From assembly GCF_015163075.1 (NCBI RefSeq), contig NZ_JADDXU010000015.1, forward strand, positions 186,001-250,000: 64,000 nt of DNA, read 5' to 3'. Position numbers and translations under genes: made by a program. The number at the start of each line of letters is the position of its first letter. Position 1 is the first letter of the stretch. Below the pieces are notes generated by a model. The model saw only the letters and a list, made by a program, of their open reading frames with translations. It was not told the origin of the DNA and did no database searches. Shown piece by piece: positions 1-8,849 of this stretch. The stretch comes from Streptomyces justiciae (GTDB lineage: Bacteria; Actinomycetota; Actinomycetes; Streptomycetales; Streptomycetaceae).

Positions 1-1
1 G

Positions 2-2611
2 CTCAACGCCCCGGAAGCCGCGGGATTCTGGGGCGGCTCGCTGGCCGCGCGGATGGCCTGCAGGCCCGAGGGGGCTACCTACATCACCGTCAAGCTGTGG
101 GGTTCGGAGCGCGGCGCCGAACTGGGTCGGCTGCAGTTGTTCGCCGAGGGCAAGCAGGTCGGGCACTACCACCTGGGGGCCGTCGACCCCCTCGACATCG
201 CGACTGACGATCCCCGGTCGCTGGAACGCTTCTTCTTCCACACGCTGCCGCTGCCCCGCGACCTCACTGCTGGCAAGTCGTCGATCGCCCTCGAAGTCCG
301 GGCCATGGGGAGCATCGCCGGCTACGCGAACACGGCCGACGCCTACTACAAGGACATGGAAGGCCCCAGCCGCACCATTTACCGCCTCTACACCCACGAC
401 GAGCCCTACTTCGACACTACCGCCGATGATGTGACCGGCGCACTGCCGGCTCCGGCGATCCGGACATTGCCCGGCTCCGAGATCGTCGACACGATCAATA
501 CCCGTGTCCTGACCCGGGCCGCGGCCGAGGCCGCCCGCACCAGTGCCCAGACCGAGCTGTGGTACCTGGACTTTCTGGCCCGCGCCTACAACATGTCCTC
601 GACCAACGCGTACCAGAACATCGCCGTACCGCCGCAGATCGCCCGCAGCCTGGACGCCGTCTACTGGAAGTACGTGGCCGACTCCTCCGTGATGACCGGT
701 TCCACTCAGCAGTGGATGGGGCTGGGCCGGGCCGGCCTCGTCATGCTGTGCCTCGCCGACGACCTTGAGCCGCTGCTCGATGAACCGGTCCTCGGATCGC
801 CGTACGGACTGAGCAATCCGGGTTTCGAGTTCGGTACGACCGGCTGGAAGTCATCCACCTGGTCCGGCAGCGGCACCGCTTCCCGTGACACCACCGAGTA
901 CCGCACCGGCCACGCCTCCGCGAAGATCACCATCCCCGGTGCCGGCACGGTCGGCTACACCACCTCGGCGAAGCTCCCGGTGGACCAGGGCACCTACACC
1001 TACGGCGCCTGGGTCAAGACCGACGGCGTGGGGAGCAACAGCGCCTACCTGGACATCCTCTTCTACGACGCCGACGGCGCCATGGTCGGCACCGACAACA
1101 AGTTCTACGCCTCGTCCGGCACTCACGACTGGGAGCACGTGACGGCCACCGTCACCACGCCCGGCACCGCCACCCAGGTCGCCGTCTCCGTCCGGCTGTC
1201 GGGCACCGGCACCGCCTGGTTCGACGACCTGACCATGACCGAGCCGGCCGGCTCCACCCACACACCGGTGACGCGCCGGGCCGCCTGGGCGCAGATGCTG
1301 CTGGGCAGCCGCGAGTACTGGCGTCGGCACATCCCGCAGTACACCAACCAGGCCATCATCTGCTCCATCGGCCTCTACCTCGCCGACCGCGGCCTGACCT
1401 GGCTCGGCTCCGCCGACGCCTGGGGCGAGACCAAAGCCCGCGACTACCTCTACCAGGCCGTCGGCCTTGTCCCCTGGCTCGGCCCGGAGACGGCGGACGG
1501 CACCCCGACCAAGCCGCTGGGCGGGTCATACCACCAGGTCACGAAGAAGGGCATCTCCAAGGAGCTGGGATACGCGGGCAGTTACGGCGAACTCCAGGAA
1601 TGGCTGTCCTTCGTGTACGACGCGGTGACCGTCATCGGCGGCGTCGAGGACAGCACGCTGCGCGACCACCTGGTCAAGATGGCCAAGGCGCGGGCGGTCT
1701 TCCGCTACCCCTCCGTGGACCGCGACGGCTACCGGACGATGCGCCTGGAGACCATGGTGGGCTGGCGTGACACCGAATATCCGGGCAAGGTCGCCTACGA
1801 CCAGGACGCCAAGTGGGACGGTCACGCGCTGAAGATGGCCGCCCAGATCAAGGACCCGGACCTGACCTCCTACGCCCAGCAGTCCCTCACCGAGGGGCAG
1901 GCGTTCCTGTCTCTGGAGGGCACCTACGAGGCGACCGTCTCCGCCCGCACCAACCTCAACCTGCTGTCCACCGCCGCCGACTACGCGTACATCAGGACCG
2001 CCGCCGGCAGCGGAGCGAAGCTGCCCATGTCGGCGGGAGCGCCCGACTTCGTCTTCTCCGATGAGGAGAACGGCCTCGTCGCGATCAAGCACGGCGAGGA
2101 GATCCTCTTCGCCTCCCTGTACTGGCGGGCCCGTTGGGGCGTCAACCGGCTCGCCCGCGTCCACCACATCACTCCCGACGGCATCGAGCGCTCGGGCACG
2201 GTCTGGCAGGACGTCAAGTACGTTCCCGACGGCAGGGCCTTCACCGAACCCGACTGGGTCAACTGGGAGTTCACGGTGAACGACCTCCCCATCCCGGACG
2301 GCGGCTTCACCCCGCCCGGCGATACCCTGCACCAGGCGTTCGCGGGCCAGGTGCTACCCCTGTCCAAGGCCCCGGACGACACTCCGGAGCGGGACACGGG
2401 GGTCGAGAGCCCGTACGCCGGCCGCGCCTCCTTCTACCGATGCCAGTACGGCTCGTACCTGATCGCCATGAACACGACGGAAAGCCGCAGCTACACCTTC
2501 ACCACGAAGGGCTTCGGCGCCTCCACGAACCTCGTGACCGGGGCGAAGGTAAGCGGGAACGCCGAGCTGTGCGTGAAGCCCGGCACCACCGTGGTGCTGC
2601 GCAGACGCTGA
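2..2611 (+). CDS. Secreted toroid-type polysaccharide lyase-like protein with carbohydrate-binding module (5' partial)
   Basis: The reading frame is already open at base 2, so the N-terminus and any signal peptide lie outside the window; the first Met (base 53) is internal. The visible 869 residues have a helical stretch, then a jelly-roll module (starting near SNPGFEFGTTGW, ending WFDDLTM) typical of CBM4/9-like carbohydrate-binding modules, then a second helical stretch rich in W and Y (for example GYAGSYGELQEWLSF), and a C-terminal beta-rich part. An alpha/alpha toroid followed by a beta sandwich is the layout of heparinase II/III-like and related polysaccharide lyases, so I infer a secreted lyase or hydrolase acting on a uronic-acid-containing polymer. 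Catalytic residues cannot be assigned. It ends convergently with the GH36 gene, separated by a strong terminator. Confidence 0.7.
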   Translation, partial: LNAPEAAGFWGGSLAARMACRPEGATYITVKLWGSERGAELGRLQLFAEGKQVGHYHLGAVDPLDIATDDPRSLERFFFHTLPLPRDLTAGKSSIALEVRAMGSIAGYANTADAYYKDMEGPSRTIYRLYTHDEPYFDTTADDVTGALPAPAIRTLPGSEIVDTINTRVLTRAAAEAARTSAQTELWYLDFLARAYNMSSTNAYQNIAVPPQIARSLDAVYWKYVADSSVMTGSTQQWMGLGRAGLVMLCLADDLEPLLDEPVLGSPYGLSNPGFEFGTTGWKSSTWSGSGTASRDTTEYRTGHASAKITIPGAGTVGYTTSAKLPVDQGTYTYGAWVKTDGVGSNSAYLDILFYDADGAMVGTDNKFYASSGTHDWEHVTATVTTPGTATQVAVSVRLSGTGTAWFDDLTMTEPAGSTHTPVTRRAAWAQMLLGSREYWRRHIPQYTNQAIICSIGLYLADRGLTWLGSADAWGETKARDYLYQAVGLVPWLGPETADGTPTKPLGGSYHQVTKKGISKELGYAGSYGELQEWLSFVYDAVTVIGGVEDSTLRDHLVKMAKARAVFRYPSVDRDGYRTMRLETMVGWRDTEYPGKVAYDQDAKWDGHALKMAAQIKDPDLTSYAQQSLTEGQAFLSLEGTYEATVSARTNLNLLSTAADYAYIRTAAGSGAKLPMSAGAPDFVFSDEENGLVAIKHGEEILFASLYWRARWGVNRLARVHHITPDGIERSGTVWQDVKYVPDGRAFTEPDWVNWEFTVNDLPIPDGGFTPPGDTLHQAFAGQVLPLSKAPDDTPERDTGVESPYAGRASFYRCQYGSYLIAMNTTESRSYTFTTKGFGASTNLVTGAKVSGNAELCVKPGTTVVLRRR

Positions 2612-2628
2612 TCCCACCGGAAGGCCCG

Positions 2629-2678
2629 GGGACGGCCCTGTCCCTCCGGAGCGGGACCCGGAGGGACAGGGCCGTCCC
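2629..2678. terminator. Bidirectional intrinsic terminator
   Basis: Perfect 21-bp inverted repeat (2629-2649 and 2658-2678, outer arm beginning GGGACGGCCCTGT) around an 8-base loop, placed exactly between two convergent genes. Streptomyces terminators often lack a U tract, as here. Confidence 0.88.
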
Positions 2679-2727
2679 GTCCAACGACCTCGCCGCGATC
2701 AGCGGGTCGGCCGCTCCGGCACGGCGG

Positions 2728-4896
2728 TCACGACGGATCGAGCGCCACGAGGACCGCGGACCCCTCGACCGGCAGGCTCACCTGCAACCCCTTCCTGTCC
2801 TCGTCCCATTCCGGGTTCGTGCGCACCCCAGCCTCGAACAGCACCCGCGGATGACCGCCGGCGGAGAGCGGGACCGTCACCGACTCGGGCGCCCCTTCCC
2901 GTCGCCACAGCGCAAGCAACGTCGTTCCGTCCGGCGTGTCCAGGGCGAGGGCAAGCCAGCCGTCGCGCCAGCAGGGCAGGCCGAGCGGCCAGTGCGGGCG
3001 GGCGTGGGGGAGCAACTCGCGGTAGGTCTTGTAGACAGTCAAGGCATCCTGTACCAGAGCCATCTGACGGTTGCTCAGCAGGTCGGGCCGGCCGCTGAGG
3101 TGGACTCGGCCGAGCAGGGCCGAGACCAGCAGAGTGCCGAGTTCGGCGTCGGTGTGCCAAGGCTGCGGGTAGGCCCAGATCGCCCCCTGTTCCGGGGTGA
3201 CGGCGGTGGGCGCTGCGGCGGCGATCGCGGGGATGAGCCGGAAGTCCTGCTGGTCGGTGATCGAGTGGATCGGCAGCCGGGAGAGGATCGCGTGGTCGGT
3301 ACGGCTGCCGCCGGCCGCGCAGCTCTCCAGGACCAGGCCGGGATGGCGGTCCTGGACGCTATCGAGCCAGTCGAGGTAGGCGCGGTTGTGGCCGAGCAGG
3401 CCGTCGCCGGGGCTGTCGGTGCCGGTGGGGCCGTCGGTGCCGGGACCGATGTCGATGTTGTAGTCGAGCTTGAGGTAGCCGACGCCGTAGTCGTGCACCA
3501 GCCGGTCCACGACGTCGTCGAGATGCTTGCGGGCGGCCGGGTGGCGCAGGTCCAGCTGGTGGCGGCCCCACTCGGCGAGACGGACGCCGTCGCGTCGGAA
3601 GAACGCCTCGTCCGGCAGCGCGCCGGCGACCTCGCTGCGCACCCCGACGACCTCCGGCTCCAGCCACAGCCCCGGTACCATCCCGCGCTCGCGGATCTGG
3701 TCGATAACCTCGCTGAGCCCGCCGGGGAAGCGCGGCTTCGATTCCCGCCATTCGCCCACGGCGTCCCACCAGCCGGGCACTCCGCCAGGTCCGACGGTGC
3801 CAGGTGGTTCGGCGTCGTACCAGCCGGCGTCGATGCAGAACACCTCGGCGCCCGCGTCCGCCGCCGCGTCGACCAGGGGCAGCAGCGCCCCGGTGGTGGG
3901 TTCGCCCATCAGGCTGTTCATGAAGTCGTTGAAGACGACGGGCAGTTGGACGAGGTCCGGGTGCGGGCGGCGGGTGGCGCGCCGATGGGCGGTCAGCGCG
4001 CCGACCGCGGCTTCCAGGCCGCCTTCCGGTACGACGGCCAGGGCCGCCGGGACCGTACGGAACTCCGCGCCCGGGTCGAGGCGGCGGCGCCACTGGTGTT
4101 CGCGGTCGGTGGGGCCGGAGAGGGTGAGGTACACGTCGTCGAAACGGTCGCCGAGTTCGGCGTGCCAGGAGCCGTTGTGCTCGATCTGCCAGAGCAGGGC
4201 GCGGCCGGTCGCCATCTCCTCCAGGCAGCCCATCGGCAGGTACTCGGAGGAGGACCAGGATCCCGTGTTGGTCACGGCGACGCGGTTCTTCGACCCGGTC
4301 TGGCCGTAGGCGGCCATGCCGACGTCGTACAGTCCCCGCTCGCCGAGGGTGGCCCGCGACCAACGGAACTCTCCGCTCCAGGGGTTGGGCGCCAGCCACA
4401 GGGACAGTCCGTCCTCCCAGCTTTCACCGTCCGGAAGGTGCCGGGCCAGGTTGGACAGGGCGAAGGAGGAGACGTACTCCAACGTCACCGGGGCGTCGCC
4501 CGCGTTCTCCACGAGGGCCTCGCTGTGCACCACGGGCACTCCGGCACGTGTCCGGAACATGGTGGTCACCCGCAGCCCGGTCACCTCGTCCGCCATCCGC
4601 ACACGCAGTGTGTGCACCTTCCCTTCCACGCCCTCCTCGTGGCTGACGCAGCGCAGGCGGCGGGAGAGCCCGCCGTCGACGTGCCGTTTGCCCGAGGTGC
4701 CGAGCCGTCCGTCGCCCGCCGCCTGGATCTCCACCAGCGGCAACGCCCGCCGCGCGAGTCGCGCGCACAAGTCGGCGTTCGCGTGGGGCAGTCCGGTCGG
4801 CTCGCCCACCGCCAGCAGGCGTGCGGGGCCCGACGGGTCGAGCGAGATCAGCAGCGACAACTCGTCGCTGCCCCAACGCAAATGTGTGAGGGTCAT
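2728..4896 (-). CDS. Alpha-galactosidase, glycoside hydrolase family 36
   Basis: A 722-residue protein of normal GH36 length, hydrolysing terminal alpha-1,6-galactosyl units from oligosaccharides or galactosylated side chains. The nucleophile motif YLKLDYN places Asp478, and SITDQQDF places the acid/base Asp548; these match the positions known in well-studied bacterial GH36 enzymes. The conserved SCAAGGSR substrate-binding segment lies between them. There is no signal peptide, so it should act in the cytoplasm on imported sugars. The ATG start has a GGAG six bases upstream. It is divergent from a LacI-type regulator gene, and a LacI-family operator sequence lies in the shared 124-bp intergenic region, so repression by that protein is likely. 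Confidence 0.93.
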   Translation of the reverse strand: MTLTHLRWGSDELSLLISLDPSGPARLLAVGEPTGLPHANADLCARLARRALPLVEIQAAGDGRLGTSGKRHVDGGLSRRLRCVSHEEGVEGKVHTLRVRMADEVTGLRVTTMFRTRAGVPVVHSEALVENAGDAPVTLEYVSSFALSNLARHLPDGESWEDGLSLWLAPNPWSGEFRWSRATLGERGLYDVGMAAYGQTGSKNRVAVTNTGSWSSSEYLPMGCLEEMATGRALLWQIEHNGSWHAELGDRFDDVYLTLSGPTDREHQWRRRLDPGAEFRTVPAALAVVPEGGLEAAVGALTAHRRATRRPHPDLVQLPVVFNDFMNSLMGEPTTGALLPLVDAAADAGAEVFCIDAGWYDAEPPGTVGPGGVPGWWDAVGEWRESKPRFPGGLSEVIDQIRERGMVPGLWLEPEVVGVRSEVAGALPDEAFFRRDGVRLAEWGRHQLDLRHPAARKHLDDVVDRLVHDYGVGYLKLDYNIDIGPGTDGPTGTDSPGDGLLGHNRAYLDWLDSVQDRHPGLVLESCAAGGSRTDHAILSRLPIHSITDQQDFRLIPAIAAAAPTAVTPEQGAIWAYPQPWHTDAELGTLLVSALLGRVHLSGRPDLLSNRQMALVQDALTVYKTYRELLPHARPHWPLGLPCWRDGWLALALDTPDGTTLLALWRREGAPESVTVPLSAGGHPRVLFEAGVRTNPEWDEDRKGLQVSLPVEGSAVLVALDPS

Positions 4897-4941
4897 GGAG
4901 TGGCTCCGACCAGGGTGACAGGAGAGGAAGATGGACGGATA

Positions 4942-4953
4942 GAAAACGATTAC
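4942..4953. promoter_or_regulatory. Candidate LacI-family operator
   Basis: GAAAACGATTAC fits the LacI-family core GnAAnCGnTTnC with the central CG dyad. It is 46 bp upstream of the GH36 start and 67 bp upstream of the divergent LacI gene, in an AT-richer patch, so one site could repress both genes. Confidence 0.68.
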
Positions 4954-5020
4954 TGTTCGATCACGCTAACTTCTGCCCTCCGGCTGCCGCAAGGCACCTC
5001 ACATGCAGTAACGTCAAGCC

Positions 5021-6151
5021 GTGACAAAGAACGGGAGCGGTGAGCGGCCGATCGGCGATCGCGCAGGCCGTTTGAGCAGGCGGAAGCGGGGCGGCGTTGA
5101 GGGGTCCGCCGCGGAGCGGCCCAGTACGATCCGTGACGTCGCCGCGAAGGCGGGCGTCTCGGTGGCAACCGTTTCCCGTACGCTGGCCGGGAACTACCCC
5201 GTCTCCGAGGAGACCCGGACCCGGGTCATGGCGGCCGTCGCCTCCCTGCACTATGTGGTCAACGTGCATGCCAAGGCGCTCTCCGGGCGGGTGGCCGGAC
5301 CCGTCGCCCTGGTGATCAAGGACATCACCGGCCCGTCGCTCGCCCATGTCGCTGCCGGGGTGGAGCAGGAGGCCGCCGACCGGGGCAGGCTGAGCCTGGT
5401 GTGCGCCACGCACGACGATCCGGCCCGCGAGGACGACCTGGTTCAGCTGATGCGGGAACAGCACGCTGCCGCTGTACTCCTCGTCGGCGGCGCGGTGCCC
5501 GGGGAGGCGTACGACCGCCGGATGGCCGGATACGCCGAGGCCCTGGACGCCGCAGGCTCGCGCCTGGTGCTGGTCGGCCGCCCGTCGCCGGCCCCCGACC
5601 TGCCGCTCACGGTCGTGGATTACGACAATCGCGGTGGCGCCTTCCAGGCCGTCTCGCACCTTCTCGCGCACGGCCACCGACGGGTGCTCTTCCTTGGCGG
5701 CGAGGCCGGCATGAGCAGTGCGGAGGAACGCCGGGCCGGATACCGGGACGCGCTGCGCGCGCACGGCGTCGACCACCACGGGGATCTCGACACCATCGGT
5801 ACCTACACCCGCACCTCAGGCTACGCACGCACCCGCGACGCCCTGCGGGACGGCCCAGAGTTCACGGCGGTGTTCGCGGCCTCCGACATGGTCGCCCTCG
5901 GTGCCCTGGCCGCGCTGCGCGAGGCCGGCCGGGACGTTCCCGGCGACGTGTCTGTGGTGGGCTTCGACGACGTCCCTTTCGCCACCGACCTGACCCCGGC
6001 ACTCACCACGGTCCGGGTGCCCTACGCGGAACTCGGCCGCACCGCCGTACGTCTGGCCCTTTCCAGCGGCGAGGCTCCCACCGGCGAGGACCACGTCGTG
6101 CTCGGCACCCAGCTCATCATCCGCCAGTCGGTGCGGCGGCTGACCTGGTAG
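5021..6151 (+). CDS. LacI-family transcriptional regulator (divergent from GH36)
   Basis: A 376-residue LacI/GalR-type repressor. The DNA-binding helix-turn-helix is STIRDVAAKAGVSVATVSRT (from about residue 36), followed by the hinge helix region and a periplasmic-binding-protein-like effector domain with the usual C-terminal segment (SVVGFDDVPFATDLTPALTT). The extra N-terminal 35 residues are Arg-rich and unusual. The GTG start has no visible Shine-Dalgarno, so the transcript may be leaderless or the true start may be the TTG at codon 18. It probably senses a galactoside or related sugar and controls the adjacent alpha-galactosidase; the effector is inferred from context. Confidence 0.9.
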   Translation: MTKNGSGERPIGDRAGRLSRRKRGGVEGSAAERPSTIRDVAAKAGVSVATVSRTLAGNYPVSEETRTRVMAAVASLHYVVNVHAKALSGRVAGPVALVIKDITGPSLAHVAAGVEQEAADRGRLSLVCATHDDPAREDDLVQLMREQHAAAVLLVGGAVPGEAYDRRMAGYAEALDAAGSRLVLVGRPSPAPDLPLTVVDYDNRGGAFQAVSHLLAHGHRRVLFLGGEAGMSSAEERRAGYRDALRAHGVDHHGDLDTIGTYTRTSGYARTRDALRDGPEFTAVFAASDMVALGALAALREAGRDVPGDVSVVGFDDVPFATDLTPALTTVRVPYAELGRTAVRLALSSGEAPTGEDHVVLGTQLIIRQSVRRLTW

Positions 6152-6508
6152 CAGGCTCTACGTTCTGGTGCCGGGCACCGAGCTTCCCTTCCTTCGCCGC
6201 TCCTGCCCCGCATGTCGATTGACTGGGACGCGGCACGTCCTTACGGGGAGAGTAGACGCCCTCTCTCTCCATGTCGTCGCAGGAGCTCATCAGGAGAGCC
6301 ATGCCCGTCGTCCCACCGCTAGGCAGGATCGTGTTCGCGATGGACCTGGTGCACCTTCCGCGGTGATGCTGCCATGGCGTGATCGATCCTGGGCGTTGCT
6401 TCATGATTTCTCGTCCACATAGGGCAGATGCCCCCAGTAGCGCTACCTCACATCACGGAGCAGGATTCGGACAATCCGACAGTTCGTCGGCCGCAAAAGC
6501 CGGATGCG
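6152..6508. other. Intergenic stretch with no supported gene
   Basis: 357 bp between the convergent LacI and GH43-like genes. Only short frames occur, none with coding character, and I found no good terminator hairpin. Base composition is slightly lower in GC than the neighbours, which would fit a decayed remnant, but I recognise no ancestor. Confidence 0.5.
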
Positions 6509-7480
6509 CTACTCGGGCGAGCCCTGCCGGCCCAGCACGGCCGCCCCGTCGCACCTTCCGAGACGGAGATCCATGGGTTGGTCGCGGTCGCAGTGCAGCC
6601 TGCCGTCGACGACTCGGGCGGCGGCGACCTGGAGGGAGGAGCGGCGGGTGGCGTAGGTGTCGTCCTCGGCTGCGTCGCCGACGCGGCCCGGGTGGGTGAA
6701 GTAGAAGACGTACGCGGTCTCGTCCTGGACGACCACGTCGGCATGGAGCCCGATGGTGCCGTCGTCGGGGCGGTTGCCGGGCTTGTCGAGGATGAGCCCC
6801 TGGTGTTCCCAGGTGGTGAGGTTGTCGGAGCGCAGGACGCCCTGACCACGCCATTCGTCGACGAGCATCCAGTAGTGGCCGCCGAGTTCGAAGACGTTGG
6901 GGCCTTCGTGCGGGCGGTGGCCGACCGCCAGGCCGATCGGTTGCCAGTGGTAGAGGTCGGGGCTGTCGGCGGCGCACGTCAGTGAGCCGCGCGAGTCGTC
7001 CTTGAACCACATGCGCCAGCCGCCCTCCGGTAGCGGGAACACGCACGCGTCGATGACCCGGTCGGAGCCGAGGTCCAGGGCGCCGTGATGCGTCCAGTCC
7101 AGCAGGTCGGGGCTGGTGTAATGACGGATGGAGGCAGTGCCGTTCCAGTCGTCGCGGATGCCGCGGATGTAACTGACGTACATGTGGTAGACCCCGTCGT
7201 GCCAGATGATCTCCGGGGCCCAGAAGGTGTTGTGGCCCCACTCGGTGTTCAGGCCGGGAAGGATGCCTCGATAGGCCCAGGTGCGGCCGCCGTCCGCTGA
7301 GGCGGCCACGCCCAGGTCGGTGCCGTACACCCAGGCGACCCCGGGGCCGGGAGCGGTTGTACGGCGGTTGGTGTAGACGAGCCACCATTCGCCGGCCTGG
7401 CGGTTCCAGACGGCGACGGGGTCGGCGGCTCCGTCATGTACGGGGTCGCGGAAGAGCGGGCCGTGGGCCACAGGGTTCAC
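6509..7480 (-). CDS. GH43-like five-bladed beta-propeller glycosidase
   Basis: A 323-residue protein with no signal peptide. The repeated blade pattern is clear: an Asp-Pro near the N-terminus (GAADPVAVW, Asp20), FWAPEIIWHDG (residues 87-96), VIDACVFPL, and HEGPNVFELGGHYWML. These acidic positions match the base, pKa-modulating and acid residues of clan GH-F enzymes (GH43/62/117-like). It probably removes arabinofuranosyl or a similar terminal sugar from imported oligosaccharides. The start is GTG with GGGAG upstream. It lies 171 bp downstream of a LacI-type gene on the same strand, so the two may be co-transcribed. Exact subfamily and substrate are not determinable here. Confidence 0.75.
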   Translation of the reverse strand: MNPVAHGPLFRDPVHDGAADPVAVWNRQAGEWWLVYTNRRTTAPGPGVAWVYGTDLGVAASADGGRTWAYRGILPGLNTEWGHNTFWAPEIIWHDGVYHMYVSYIRGIRDDWNGTASIRHYTSPDLLDWTHHGALDLGSDRVIDACVFPLPEGGWRMWFKDDSRGSLTCAADSPDLYHWQPIGLAVGHRPHEGPNVFELGGHYWMLVDEWRGQGVLRSDNLTTWEHQGLILDKPGNRPDDGTIGLHADVVVQDETAYVFYFTHPGRVGDAAEDDTYATRRSSLQVAAARVVDGRLHCDRDQPMDLRLGRCDGAAVLGRQGSPE

Positions 7481-7651
7481 AGGGTCTCCCTGTCGTATGT
7501 GATGAAGATCGGACGGCTTCAGGCATCCCGGCAGGAGGCGACGAGCCGGTCGTGCCGCGTACGATCGCCCGGGGTGTGCCGAGCGGTGTGCTGGCTGTCC
7601 GTGCGTCAGGGCCGGCGTGCCTCCACGGGGCGGCAGGTCGTCAGGGGAGGG

Positions 7652-8653
7652 TCAACCGCCCGTCGACTCGCGGATCACCAGCGAGAAGTCCCCGACGAAC
7701 TCCTCGTAGTCGGGCGCCGGCTTCTTCTGTTCGATGCGCCTGGTCAGCAGGTCGACCGCTCGTTCGGCCATGCCCTGGTGGTCCGGGTCGACGGTGGAGA
7801 GAGAGGGGATGAAGAACTCGCTCTCCGAGACGTTGTCGAAGCCGATCACCTTCACCTGGTCGGGCGCCTGGATGCCCGTGTCGGCCAGGCCCCGCAGCAC
7901 ACCCATGGCCAGGGAGTCGGTGATGCAGAACACCCCGTCGAAGTCGAGCCCGCTGTCCGCCATCTCTCGGGCACGGCACGCGCCGTCGCGCATGCCGAGC
8001 CGGTCCACCTGTTGGATCAGGGCTGGGTCCGAGGGCAGACCGGCCTCCGCCAGCGCCTGCCGATAGCCGGTGAGGCGGAGGCCGGAGGTGTCGACCTCTT
8101 CCACCGGCCCGCACAGGAACGCGATGCGCCGGCAGCCGCGCTCGATCAGGTGCCGGGTCGCTGCCCGTGACGCTTCGAGGTTGGGCATGGCGACATGGTC
8201 CACGGGGCCGCCGAAGATCCGGTCGCCGAGGATGACCACCGGGTGGTCCACTCTGAGCCGCTCGGTGTCGGCTTGGCCGAGGCCCGCGGCGCAGAGAATG
8301 AGCCCGTCGTACAGCCGGTTGCGCGACAGGGACAGGGCGTCCAGTTCGTTCTCGCGGGAGGCCGCCTGCTCGATGCTCACCCGGAGGCCGCGCCGCTCGG
8401 TCGCGCCGATGATCGCGGCGGCCAGCAGGCTGTAGTAGGGGCTGTTCAGTTCGGGGACCGCGAGACCGATGGTTCCGGTGCGGCCCTTGGCCAGGTTGCG
8501 GGCGGCGACGTTCACGCGGTAGTCGAGACGGGCCATGGCCTTGAGGACCTTCTCCCGCGTCGTCTCGCGCACATTCGGATGGTCGTTGATGACATTCGAC
8601 ACGGTCATCGGTGAGACTCCGGCCGCCTTGGCCACGTCCTGAATCGTTACCAC
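7652..8653 (-). CDS. LacI-family transcriptional regulator
   Basis: A 333-residue regulator of standard LacI length. The protein starts directly with the helix-turn-helix (TIQDVAKAAGVSPMTVSNVI), then the hinge and a sugar-binding core with conserved FDGVFCITDSLAMGVLRGL and VIGFDNVSESEF. The GTG start has a G-rich ribosome-binding region. It is distinct from the LacI protein at 5.0 kb. It is the regulator nearest to the PL, GH2, GH28-like and GH51 gene run, so it is the best candidate repressor for the 16.1-16.7 kb control region, though this is inference. Confidence 0.92.
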   Translation of the reverse strand: MVTIQDVAKAAGVSPMTVSNVINDHPNVRETTREKVLKAMARLDYRVNVAARNLAKGRTGTIGLAVPELNSPYYSLLAAAIIGATERRGLRVSIEQAASRENELDALSLSRNRLYDGLILCAAGLGQADTERLRVDHPVVILGDRIFGGPVDHVAMPNLEASRAATRHLIERGCRRIAFLCGPVEEVDTSGLRLTGYRQALAEAGLPSDPALIQQVDRLGMRDGACRAREMADSGLDFDGVFCITDSLAMGVLRGLADTGIQAPDQVKVIGFDNVSESEFFIPSLSTVDPDHQGMAERAVDLLTRRIEQKKPAPDYEEFVGDFSLVIRESTGG

Positions 8654-8809
8654 GCTCGCCCCCGGTCTGCGTCCTCGAACCCCACTCGCATGCTATGCCT
8701 CGCCCCGGTCGGCTCTCCCAGAGGCGGGGCGGCAGATTGCGGACAGTGGTGGATCGTGGACGCGCTGGGCACGGATGCACTCCTGAGGAGGTGTGGGGGA
8801 TCTGATCGA

Positions 8810-8843
8810 GGGCTGCCCCCGCGGGGGAGCGTGGGGGCAGCCC
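8810..8843 (-). terminator. Intrinsic terminator after the lyase gene
   Basis: An 11-bp perfect stem (GGGCTGCCCCC at 8810-8820, complement at 8833-8843) with a 12-base loop, directly downstream of the stop of the 8850-10118 gene. It probably ends the minus-strand glycosidase transcript. Confidence 0.8.
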
Positions 8844-8849
8844 CCGGGC

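Noticed and set aside
2134..5043. 969-codon plus-strand open frame
   Set aside because: It covers the GH36 gene in antisense and the end of the first gene. Its composition is Arg/Gly/Pro/Ala-rich with no domain, a third-position artefact of high GC.
6460..6482. ATTGTCCGAA on the minus strand, also found at the 22.0 kb operator
   Set aside because: A ten-base match downstream of a gene end with no promoter context; likely chance.
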